This document shows positions 1 to 5,754 of a stretch of DNA of 6,852 nt, piece by piece; positions within the stretch are counted from its first letter, which is position 1, and every line of letters begins with the position of its first letter. The stretch spans positions 1-6,852 of the forward strand of contig JAJRSP010000038.1 of NCBI GenBank assembly GCA_024278775.1, in the 5' to 3' direction. Source of the stretch: Planctomycetota bacterium (GTDB lineage Bacteria; Planctomycetota; Phycisphaerae; UBA1845). The notes below the pieces were generated by a model. The model saw only the letters and a program-made list of their open reading frames with translations. It had not been told where the DNA came from and made no database searches. The position numbers and the translations under genes are program-made.

Positions 1-20
1 GCAACAGCCTGTCCAACCAT
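1..20 (-). CDS. 5' end of an unidentified gene running off the left edge
   Basis: On the minus strand an ATG at 20-18 begins an open frame reading MVGQAV before the window ends. The support is the ribosome binding site: AAGGAGGT ends 5 nt before the ATG, an almost ideal match to the 16S rRNA 3' end at good spacing. Only six full codons are visible, so nothing can be said about the product. The gene has the same orientation as the acetyltransferase at 171-812 and starts about 150 nt after its stop, so it may be co-transcribed or have its own promoter in the gap. Its leader contains the hairpin described at 23-84. The start is inferred from the Shine-Dalgarno and ATG pair alone. Confidence 0.5.
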
Positions 21-22
21 TA

Positions 23-84
23 ACGACCTCCTTGTCTTGGGATAAGTGTTTCAGCAACCGTAGTTTATCCCACAAGGAGGTCGT
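23..84 (-). promoter_or_regulatory. Long leader hairpin that sequesters a Shine-Dalgarno
   Basis: Positions 23-35 (ACGACCTCCTTGT on plus) are the exact reverse complement of 72-84, and 39-45 (GGGATAA) of 65-71. Read on the minus strand this gives a 13-bp stem, a 3-nt bulge (36-38), a further 7-bp stem and a 19-nt loop (46-64). The 3' arm contains the AAGGAGGT of the gene starting at 20; the 5' arm carries its perfect complement ACCTCCTT. The position just before a start codon suggests translational control by a metabolite, protein, small RNA or temperature. It does not look like a terminator, because no T-run follows the stem in the direction of transcription. I do not recognise it as a known riboswitch class. 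The structure is seen; the regulatory role is inferred. Confidence 0.6.
26..33 (-). promoter_or_regulatory. Strong Shine-Dalgarno of the leftmost gene, buried in a stem
   Basis: The minus strand reads AAGGAGGT, then CGTTA, then ATG (20-18). This is the strongest ribosome binding site in the window. It decides the start of the partial gene. All eight bases are paired in the hairpin at 23-84. Confidence 0.6.
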
Positions 85-170
85 AAAAAAGGGGAAAGCT
101 TGAATAATCCGGGCTAAGCTGATAAAGTGGTCTTTCGGGTTATGTTGAAGTGGAAAGAGCCCCATTCGGA

Positions 171-812
171 TTAGCTGAGGACTGCGGGTCGGGGGGCATT
201 TTCGGTCAACAGGCCCACCTCGCACGTGTAGCTTCGGCCACAGGCACCGCACGTCATGCGATCGGGCAGGGTTACACCACAGACGCACACCCAGCCCACT
301 TGTCGAGCCGGGTTTCCGACGACCAGGGTGTGTGGTGCGACATTGTGTGTGACCACCGCACCGGCTCCGATGGTCGCGTATTCTCCCAGCGTGAGCCCGC
401 AGTTGATGATCGCGCCGGCTCCCATGCTCACGCCGCGTTCTACGGTGGTTCTCTCCAGCCATTGTGCTGTGTCGACATATCGCTGTGACGCGGCCGGCAT
501 GCGTGCGCTGCGCGGATACCGGTCGTTGGTGAAAATGACACCGGGGCCTACGAAAACGTCGTCCGCGATCGTCACCCCCTGAAAAAGTAGAGCCCGGTTT
601 TTGATGGTGACACGATCACCGACCGCAGCGCCCGATTCGATGAAGACATGGTCGCAGATGTTGCAATCGCGCCCGACGGTCGCGCCGTTCATAATGTGGG
701 CATAGGCCCACACCCGCGTGCCCGACCCGATCTGATCGCTCTCGCATAGCGCGGTTTCGTGACTGCTCACACCGCAAGTCGTACGCCGTGCGTTGTTTTC
801 GGATTCATCCAT
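171..812 (-). CDS. Left-handed beta-helix sugar N-acetyltransferase (WlbB/WbpD-like)
   Basis: This 213-residue protein is a hexapeptide-repeat acyltransferase. Family knowledge suggests that it acetylates, from acetyl-CoA, the amino group of a nucleotide-activated amino sugar used for surface polysaccharide, as WlbB/WbpD do with UDP-3-amino-glucuronate derivatives; the actual substrate is unknown. Isoleucine/valine hexapeptide repeats run from about residue 26 (IGSGTRVWAYAHI) to the VVTHNVAPHTLVVGNPAR segment, which is the usual end of the helix and CoA site. The insert FTNDRYPRSARMP is typical of this subfamily. The C-terminal tail has CVCG and later CGACG, a four-cysteine zinc-ribbon-like element found in some relatives. 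The start at 812 is chosen because GGTGG lies 7 nt upstream. An ATG at 830 and a GTG at 860 in the same frame are alternatives, but they add only a glycine-rich, unconserved stretch. No polysaccharide gene is visible next to it. Confidence 0.85.
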   Translation of the reverse strand: MDESENNARRTTCGVSSHETALCESDQIGSGTRVWAYAHIMNGATVGRDCNICDHVFIESGAAVGDRVTIKNRALLFQGVTIADDVFVGPGVIFTNDRYPRSARMPAASQRYVDTAQWLERTTVERGVSMGAGAIINCGLTLGEYATIGAGAVVTHNVAPHTLVVGNPARQVGWVCVCGVTLPDRMTCGACGRSYTCEVGLLTENAPRPAVLS

Positions 813-868
813 TGCCCCACCACCCCCCATTCTCGGCCTTTGGGAAGGGTTCTCGCCCACAGTCGGGG

Positions 869-926
869 TTATCGGATTCTTCTTTCGTTGAGGTTTACAA
901 AATCGGACCTTGGTTTCTTCCGATAA
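869..926. repeat. Widely spaced inverted repeat in the divergent intergenic region
   Basis: TTATCGGA at 869-876 is perfectly repeated in inverse as TCCGATAA at 919-926, with 42 nt between. It lies between the acetyltransferase and the radical SAM gene, where promoters of both must sit. It could be a pair of regulator half-sites or chance. I find no convincing -35/-10 pair for either gene here; TTTACA at 894-899 is a possible -35 but lacks a well-spaced -10. Confidence 0.3.
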
Positions 927-987
927 AACAGGCTCTGAACAACGGGTGCCTAGTGGATACGGAAGGCCTGTCGACTTGGATCATCAT

Positions 988-2601
988 ATGCCCAACAAAC
1001 CAAACGGTACCGAGGGCAGCCATGCGCCCGACGTCCTGCTGATCAATCCTCCCTGGATCAATCGAAACGAGAGCATCTGGCATGGGATCAAGGGGGCGAT
1101 GCCGCCGCTGGGGCTTCTCAGCATCGCCGCGTATGCCGAACGAGAAGGGTACTCGGTACGCATCATTGATTTACACGTGGAACAGTGGTCCATCGAGGAG
1201 TTTCGTCGTCAACTCGCCACGTTCACCCCTCGCGTGGTGGGAATCAGCATGATGACTTCGACGGCCATCGCCGGGAATCGGGTGGCTCGATGCGTCAAGG
1301 AGGTACACCCCGATGCCACCGTGGTGGTGGGTGGCGTCCACGCCGAGGCCATGCCCACGGAATGCCTCCAAAACAGTGCGATCGACATCGTGGTTCGCGG
1401 GGACGGGGAACTCACATTCAGCCGTATCGTCGCGGGACAACCCTGGCGGGACATCCCCGGTCTGAGCTACCGGGCAGGCCACCGTGCCGTCCACAACGCA
1501 CCGGCTCCGGTGATTGACCAACTCGATTCCATGCCGATGCCGGCGTATCACCTTGTTCCCATGGACAAGTACTATCCGGCCATGGGAGCCTACCGAAAGC
1601 TGCCGGCGATCAACATGTTGATGACGCGTGGCTGTCCGGGGAAGTGCACCTTCTGCAACAGTGCCGAGACGACCCTCCGCACGAGGTCGGCCGAACACGT
1701 GGTGGCCGAAATCGAATATCTCAAACGAACCTACGGCATCCGAGAGATTCAGTTCTACGACGACACGTTTACGATTTTCCGCCAGAACGTATTGGAGTTC
1801 TGCCGCTTGATGATCGAGAGAAACGTCGGTGTCACATGGACCGCCTTTGTACGCACGGACTGCTTCAAGGAGGACTTAGCCTACGCGATGCGCCGTGCGG
1901 GATGTCACCAGGTGATGTTTGGTGTCGAAAGTGGAGACGATGAAGTTCTGGAGGTTATTTGTAAGCCGATCGACCGTGCCCGTACGGCCGCAGCCGTGAG
2001 ACTCGCTCGCAAGGTGGGACTCGAAGTACGGGCGACCTATATGTTTGGTAACCCCACGGAAACCGTGAAATCCATGCAGCGGAGCATTGACAACGCGCTG
2101 GCTCTCGACCCGGACCTCGCCATCTTTAATATCACGACGCCCTATCCGGGCACGCAGATGTTCGCTTGGGCCAGGGAACACGGATACCTCAACACCGAAG
2201 ACTGGGGTGAGTACGAACTCAGCGGTGCGATCATGACGTTGCCGACGGTTACGCCGCAGGAAATCAACGACGCCTATGCCCGAGCCTTCAAGGCATTTTA
2301 CAACAGACCGATCGTGTTCTGGCGACGTCTGAAACGTATCCGCAGCCTGAGCCACCTTATCGACAACATCCACGCATTTTTCTTCATCGTGTTACGCCGA
2401 AAGATTGGCAAGCGCGGGCTCACACGCCACGAATGGGTCGAGGCGAAGAAAGAAGACTTCTGGGATGTCGAGATCACCGATCCGATCATGGGGGCCCGGT
2501 TGATACGTACGAAGGACATCCACCGTCTCGATGTACTCCCCGCGACCGGGCTCACTCCGGATCAGTCGTCCCTGCCGCTCCCTGTCCTTACGAACGGCTA
2601 G
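988..2601 (+). CDS. Cobalamin-binding-domain radical SAM enzyme (BchE/HpnJ-type architecture)
   Basis: This 537-residue cytoplasmic iron-sulfur enzyme has the class B layout. An N-terminal Rossmann-type B12-binding domain is marked by DVLLINPPW (from residue 15), VVVGGVH (112-118) and RGDGE (GDGE at 138-141). The radical SAM barrel follows with CPGKCTFC, whose C216, C220 and C223 would bind the 4Fe-4S cluster that cleaves S-adenosylmethionine. GVESGD (312-317) and TTPYPGT (383-389) are further family motifs. Relatives include methylases, cyclases and hopanoid enzymes; motifs alone do not give the substrate. After the barrel comes an arginine-rich helical region and a tail of about 60 residues with no recognised motif. 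The ATG at 988 has only a weak TTGGA about 7 nt upstream. The frame stays open to a TTG at 910, but the extra 26 residues look non-conserved. It is divergent from the acetyltransferase, so a joint role in modifying a sugar or lipid is possible but unproven. Family assignment is sure; function is not. Confidence 0.9.
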   Translation: MPNKPNGTEGSHAPDVLLINPPWINRNESIWHGIKGAMPPLGLLSIAAYAEREGYSVRIIDLHVEQWSIEEFRRQLATFTPRVVGISMMTSTAIAGNRVARCVKEVHPDATVVVGGVHAEAMPTECLQNSAIDIVVRGDGELTFSRIVAGQPWRDIPGLSYRAGHRAVHNAPAPVIDQLDSMPMPAYHLVPMDKYYPAMGAYRKLPAINMLMTRGCPGKCTFCNSAETTLRTRSAEHVVAEIEYLKRTYGIREIQFYDDTFTIFRQNVLEFCRLMIERNVGVTWTAFVRTDCFKEDLAYAMRRAGCHQVMFGVESGDDEVLEVICKPIDRARTAAAVRLARKVGLEVRATYMFGNPTETVKSMQRSIDNALALDPDLAIFNITTPYPGTQMFAWAREHGYLNTEDWGEYELSGAIMTLPTVTPQEINDAYARAFKAFYNRPIVFWRRLKRIRSLSHLIDNIHAFFFIVLRRKIGKRGLTRHEWVEAKKEDFWDVEITDPIMGARLIRTKDIHRLDVLPATGLTPDQSSLPLPVLTNG

Positions 2602-2792
2602 CCCGCTCGTTTATGGGCCTGCATCGAGTCCTGGCCGCGCGTGATCATTTCGGCCTGATGCTCGTTGATGTATTCCTTGGCCATCTTTGAGGAGGTCTCA
2701 AAGAGTGGGTGGCTCTTGCCCTCAAGCAATGCCTGGAACATCACATACATCTGGTCTGATACGAGTCCGTGGAGTTTCGGGTCAATGGCCAT
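2598..2792 (-). CDS. Small protein of unknown function (64 aa)
   Basis: I do not recognise this protein. It begins MAIDPKLHGLVSDQ, ends SMQAHKRAG, is rich in methionine, glutamine and charged residues, and looks helical and soluble, without a membrane segment, signal peptide or cysteines. Several features argue that it is a real gene. AGGGAG on the minus strand (2801-2806) lies 8 nt before the ATG. An in-frame TGA occurs a few codons upstream, which limits the start choice. The composition is protein-like, unlike the arginine- and proline-rich frames found opposite the large genes here. It converges on the radical SAM gene, and both stop codons lie within the same CTAG at 2598-2601, so the two genes are packed with no spacer and no terminator between them. 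It could be a small regulatory or structural protein; no function is claimed. Confidence 0.65.
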   Translation of the reverse strand: MAIDPKLHGLVSDQMYVMFQALLEGKSHPLFETSSKMAKEYINEHQAEMITRGQDSMQAHKRAG

Positions 2793-2800
2793 GGTCGTGT

Positions 2801-2806
2801 CTCCCT
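2801..2806 (-). promoter_or_regulatory. Ribosome binding site of the 64-aa protein
   Basis: The minus strand reads AGGGAG with 8 nt to the ATG at 2792. It is the main evidence that this small frame is translated. Confidence 0.55.
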
Positions 2807-2958
2807 GTCATATCGTGTGTCTTAGTGGGGGCACCGGGTTGGGCCGCGTTTGCTCCCCCGTCCATTTTCTCACAGGCTCCGTCGCCGAAGCGAGCGTCAC
2901 GACGACGAGCATAACCTAGAACGAGACTGGGGGAAGAGAGTGATCCGCTCACAGCCTC

Positions 2959-2985
2959 CTTGCGTTCACGGTTTTTTTCCGCAAG
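2959..2985. repeat. Short inverted repeat with a T-run in the loop, upstream of mnmG
   Basis: CTTGCG (2959-2964) and CGCAAG (2980-2985) can form a 6-bp stem with a 15-nt loop that contains seven T residues (2972-2978). It lies in the 265-bp gap between the small protein (minus) and mnmG (plus), which must hold the start signals of both genes. I see no clear sigma70 promoter in this gap. The T-run lies inside the loop and not after the stem, so it is not a normal terminator. Confidence 0.25.
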
Positions 2986-3057
2986 ATACGGCTGGGCAGA
3001 AGATTACCGCGTTCGCTAATGTTCTGTAGTTTTATGTGATTTTTTCGTGAGAACGAT

Positions 3058-4917
3058 TTGTCCGATCTTTTTGATGTCATCGTAGTGGGCGGAGGGCATG
3101 CCGGGGCGGAGGCTGCATGGGCGGCGTCGCGTTTGGGGGCGTCCGTGGCTCTGATCACGATGGACCGGCGCGCCATCGGTCGGCTCTCTTGCAATCCGGC
3201 GATCGGCGGGCTTGGCAAGGGGCAGATCGTCAGAGAAATCGACGCGCTGGGCGGGCTGATGGGGCTGGCGATCGATCGCGCGGGGATTCAGTTTCGGATG
3301 CTCAACCGGAGCAAAGGCCCGGCTGTCTGGGCACCACGGGCGCAGGCCGACCGCACACTCTATCCAAAGACGCTTCAGGAACTTCTTTCTACAGCCGTGT
3401 CTATGGAAGTGATCGAGGGATCGGTGGAAACGCTAACCACGACTCACGGTGCTGGTTCTCCAGGGAATCGTGTCACGGGTGTGGTACTGGCTGACGGACG
3501 GATGTTGCGGGCGTCATGTGTGGTACTCACGACGGGTACGTTTCTACGCGGCCTGATGCACTGCGGTGAGGAGAGAGAGCAAGGTGGTCGCGTGGGGGAG
3601 GCGGCGGCCGCGGGTTTGAGCGGTGTGCTCCACGACCTTGGCTTTGAGTTGGGTCGGCTCAAGACGGGCACGCCGCCGCGCGTGCATCGTGACAGCGTGC
3701 GATACGATCTTTGTGCGGCACAAGCGGCCGATGATATTCCGGTGCCCTTTTCGTTTATGAACGACGCCGTGACGCAGCGTCAGATCGCGTGTTGGATCAC
3801 CTGGACGAACGCTGCGGCCCACGACCTGATTCGTGCGAATCTCCATCGGGCACCCATGTATTCGGGTCAAATCGAATCCACGGGGCCGCGCTATTGTCCG
3901 AGCATCGAAGACAAAGTGGTACGGTTTGCTGATAAGTCGAAACACCAGATTTTCCTGGAGCCGGAGGGGTATGACGACGAACGTGTCTATTGCAATGGCG
4001 TCAGCACGTCTCTTCCGAAGGATGTGCAGGATCAATTTCTTCGGGCCGTTCCCGCGCTCGCCGGGGCGCGGATTCTACAATACGGGTACGCCGTCGAGTA
4101 TGATTTTGTCCCATCTCATCAGACGCGGGTGACGTTGGAAACCAAGCTGGTATCCGGTTTGTATGTAGCCGGTCAGATCAATGGGACCAGCGGATATGAA
4201 GAGGCGGCCGGACAAGGGCTTGTCGCCGGAGTCAATGCGGCGCTCTCGTTGGACTCGTCCAAGAGAGAGCCACTCGTGCTGCGTCGGGATGAGGCGTACA
4301 TCGGAGTGATGATCGACGATCTGATTACGAAGCCACCGACGGAGCCGTACCGTATGTTCACGTCGCGCGCGGAGTATCGACTTCAACTTCGTGCGGATAA
4401 CGCCGATCAGCGTTTGACTCCGCTGGGTCGAAAACTTGGACTCGTTGACGACATTCGTTGGAACCGCTACCGGCAGAAGCTGGAACGACTTTCGGTCTTG
4501 CGAGCGGCATGCGAGTCAGGCTCGGTGGGGGATTCGCCGGCACGGTTGTGGACCCGCCGGCCGGACGCGGACGCCTCATCTCTTGCGGCCGCGTTACACC
4601 GGAATGGCGACCGTCCGTTTGGCACGGATGTGTTAGAACAGCTTCTCGTGGAAGCGAAGTATTCCGGGTATGTCGAGCGGCAGCATCAACAGGTCAAAAG
4701 GTTTACGAAACTCGAAGCGATGCCGATTCCAAACGGCGTCCCCTATCGCGATATCCCAGGTTTGCGTCACGAGGCACGCGAGGCATTGGCCCGCGTGGCA
4801 CCCCGCACACTAGGACAGGCTTCTCGAATCACAGGCATTAACCCAGCAGATATCACAGTTTTGTGGGTTCATTTGTCCGCGAAACGTCGGAGCTTCGACG
4901 AATCTTCCAGGACGTAG
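3058..4917 (+). CDS. mnmG: tRNA uridine-5-carboxymethylaminomethyl modification enzyme MnmG (GidA)
   Basis: MnmG acts with the GTPase MnmE in the cytoplasm to add a carboxymethylaminomethyl (or aminomethyl) group to the wobble uridine (U34) of certain tRNAs, using FAD, NADH and methylenetetrahydrofolate. The 619-residue length is normal and the protein appears complete. The FAD-binding loop VGGGHAG is at residues 10-16. The two family cysteines are C45 in LSCNPAIGG and C280 in RYCPSIED, matching E. coli C47 and C277. The second signature, AGQINGTSGYEEAAGQG, is at 371-387. The C-terminal end has the usual SRITGINPADITVLWVHL. The motif MLNRSKGPAVW (81-91) differs from the GPAVR form of E. coli. 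The start is read as TTG at 3058: an in-frame TGA at 3037-3039 leaves no ATG or GTG between it and the conserved FAD motif. A weak GAGA lies just upstream. Neither mnmE nor rsmG, frequent neighbours, is adjacent. Confidence 0.97.
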   Translation: MSDLFDVIVVGGGHAGAEAAWAASRLGASVALITMDRRAIGRLSCNPAIGGLGKGQIVREIDALGGLMGLAIDRAGIQFRMLNRSKGPAVWAPRAQADRTLYPKTLQELLSTAVSMEVIEGSVETLTTTHGAGSPGNRVTGVVLADGRMLRASCVVLTTGTFLRGLMHCGEEREQGGRVGEAAAAGLSGVLHDLGFELGRLKTGTPPRVHRDSVRYDLCAAQAADDIPVPFSFMNDAVTQRQIACWITWTNAAAHDLIRANLHRAPMYSGQIESTGPRYCPSIEDKVVRFADKSKHQIFLEPEGYDDERVYCNGVSTSLPKDVQDQFLRAVPALAGARILQYGYAVEYDFVPSHQTRVTLETKLVSGLYVAGQINGTSGYEEAAGQGLVAGVNAALSLDSSKREPLVLRRDEAYIGVMIDDLITKPPTEPYRMFTSRAEYRLQLRADNADQRLTPLGRKLGLVDDIRWNRYRQKLERLSVLRAACESGSVGDSPARLWTRRPDADASSLAAALHRNGDRPFGTDVLEQLLVEAKYSGYVERQHQQVKRFTKLEAMPIPNGVPYRDIPGLRHEAREALARVAPRTLGQASRITGINPADITVLWVHLSAKRRSFDESSRT

Positions 4918-4994
4918 TGCGCCGATACTACCCAAAGTGAAGTCCGAAAACAGAGCTTAGCCTATCACGCTAACTTGGGACACATGGTAAGAAT

Positions 4995-5015
4995 TCGCTC
5001 TCGGAGCGACATTTT
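4995..5015 (+). terminator. Possible weak terminator after mnmG
   Basis: TCGCTC (4995-5000) and GAGCGA (5004-5009) form a 6-bp stem with a TCG loop, followed by CATTTTATCG. The stem is short and only four Ts follow in a row, so termination would be weak. A second weak nested pairing lies just upstream: CCCAA 4931-4935 with TTGGG 4975-4979, and TTAGC 4957-4961 with GCTAA 4969-4973. Either could end the mnmG transcript before the next promoter. Confidence 0.3.
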
Positions 5016-5019
5016 ATCG

Positions 5020-5048
5020 TTGACGGTCGGTTTTACCATATGTATGGT
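5020..5048 (+). promoter_or_regulatory. Sigma70-like promoter for the regulator-HDOD operon
   Basis: TTGACG at 5020-5025 is a good -35 box. After exactly 17 nt comes TATGGT at 5043-5048, an acceptable -10 box. Transcription would begin near 5055, about 70 nt before the regulator start at 5123. This is the best promoter match in the window. The -10 box lies in the inverted repeat at 5034-5049, which suggests repression by a bound protein. Confidence 0.6.
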
Positions 5049-5049
5049 A
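5034..5049. promoter_or_regulatory. Palindrome over the -10 box, candidate operator
   Basis: TACCATA (5034-5040) and TATGGTA (5043-5049) are perfect inverted repeats separated by TG. A further copy of the half-site, ATGGTA, occurs at 4984-4989, about 50 bp upstream. A dimeric repressor bound here would block the promoter. The HTH protein encoded just downstream is an obvious candidate, but the link is inferred from position only. Confidence 0.45.
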
Positions 5050-5110
5050 TAGGTAATATAGGGAAAGTGGCTGGAGTGTGCGGTGTGTCTTCCCCATGGA
5101 TCGGGGTGTA

Positions 5111-5115
5111 GAGGG
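5111..5115 (+). promoter_or_regulatory. Ribosome binding site that fixes the regulator start
   Basis: GAGGG is followed by 7 nt and the ATG at 5123. This favours that start over the in-frame ATG at 5078, which has no comparable site and adds 15 residues outside the HTH domain. Confidence 0.65.
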
Positions 5116-5122
5116 ACAAGTC

Positions 5123-5704
5123 ATGGCTGATTTGAGATCGAAGCAGGTTTTTACGACGGGTGAAGTCGCTCAGGTGTGCAATGTGAGTCAACAGACGGTG
5201 ATTCGATGTTTTGACTCCGGGCGTCTTCAAGGTTTCCGTGTGCCGGGGTCACGCTTTCGGAGGATTCCGCGTGATGCGCTGCTCACGTTTATGAAGACGA
5301 ATCAGATTCCGCTTGATCATCTTGACAGCGGGCGCAAGCGCATCCTCGTGGTGGATGACGACGAAGCGATCGTGGAAATGTTCACCGAGTTGTTGGAGAG
5401 GGATGGTCGTTTCGAGGTCAAGACGGCGATGACGGGTTACGATGCCGGCGTGCTCACGGAGCAGTTTCGCCCGGATGTCGTCCTGCTGGACTTCAAGCTG
5501 CCCGATGTCAACGGCAATGTGGTTTGCCGAACGATTCGGGCGAATCCGAACTACGAACACATGCGTATTATTGTGATCAGCGGCGTCGCCGACCCTGACG
5601 AAATTAACGAGCTCAAGGCGGCCGGTGCCGACGAATTCATCAAGAAGCCTTTTGATATTAACGCGGTGATTGACCGTGTGGCGGAATTGGTGAAGGTGGC
5701 CTGA
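5123..5704 (+). CDS. Excisionase/MerR-type HTH and receiver-domain regulator
   Basis: This 193-residue protein joins two domains. Residues about 8-58 form an excisionase-family winged HTH (FTTGEVAQVCNVSQQTVIRC, then a DSGRLQGFRVPGSRFRRIP wing and a short helix). Residues about 72-192 are a CheY-like receiver: acidic cluster D78, D79 and D80, phosphoacceptor D123 in VLLDFKLPDVNG, S153 in VISG and K175 in KKPF, so every residue needed for phosphorylation is present. The domain order is the reverse of common OmpR- or NarL-type regulators, where the receiver comes first. It probably binds DNA or tethers a phospho-switch to it; the partner kinase is not identified. A promoter with an overlapping palindrome lies about 75 bp upstream and may be its own target. 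The HDOD gene follows 50 nt after its stop in the same direction, suggesting one operon. Domain calls are firm; the target is unknown. Confidence 0.88.
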   Translation: MADLRSKQVFTTGEVAQVCNVSQQTVIRCFDSGRLQGFRVPGSRFRRIPRDALLTFMKTNQIPLDHLDSGRKRILVVDDDEAIVEMFTELLERDGRFEVKTAMTGYDAGVLTEQFRPDVVLLDFKLPDVNGNVVCRTIRANPNYEHMRIIVISGVADPDEINELKAAGADEFIKKPFDINAVIDRVAELVKVA

Positions 5705-5754
5705 TCGCCGGCGCGAACGCTTCTACGACATTTTGAAGCGGGGGGTGATGTCCG

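Noticed and set aside
23..84. Reading the left hairpin as a rho-independent terminator, an insertion-sequence end or an integron attC site
   Set aside because: There is no T-run after the stem on either strand, no transposase or target duplication nearby, and no attC core sites. The overlap with a correctly spaced Shine-Dalgarno and ATG explains it better.
150..582. Two open plus-strand frames of about 110 residues opposite the acetyltransferase
   Set aside because: They are antisense shadows of a well-supported hexapeptide acetyltransferase and have no recognisable domain or good ribosome binding site.
910..987. An N-terminal extension of the radical SAM protein from TTG at 910
   Set aside because: The 26 extra residues lack family motifs, the TTG has no ribosome binding site, and the B12-binding domain already begins shortly after the ATG at 988.
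1171..1698. A 175-residue minus-strand frame inside the radical SAM gene
   Set aside because: It is rich in histidine, arginine and glycine, as expected for the opposite strand of a GC-rich gene, and overlaps clear radical SAM motifs.
1876..2373. A 165-residue minus-strand frame inside the radical SAM gene
   Set aside because: It is an antisense shadow without motifs; the plus-strand frame holds GVESGD and TTPYPGT here.
2782..2952. A 56-codon minus-strand frame from a GTG at 2952 preceded by AAGGAGG
   Set aside because: The Shine-Dalgarno ends only 2 nt before the GTG, too close for normal initiation, and the product is low-complexity with no protein-like pattern. It could be a leader frame overlapping the 64-aa gene, but the support is weak.
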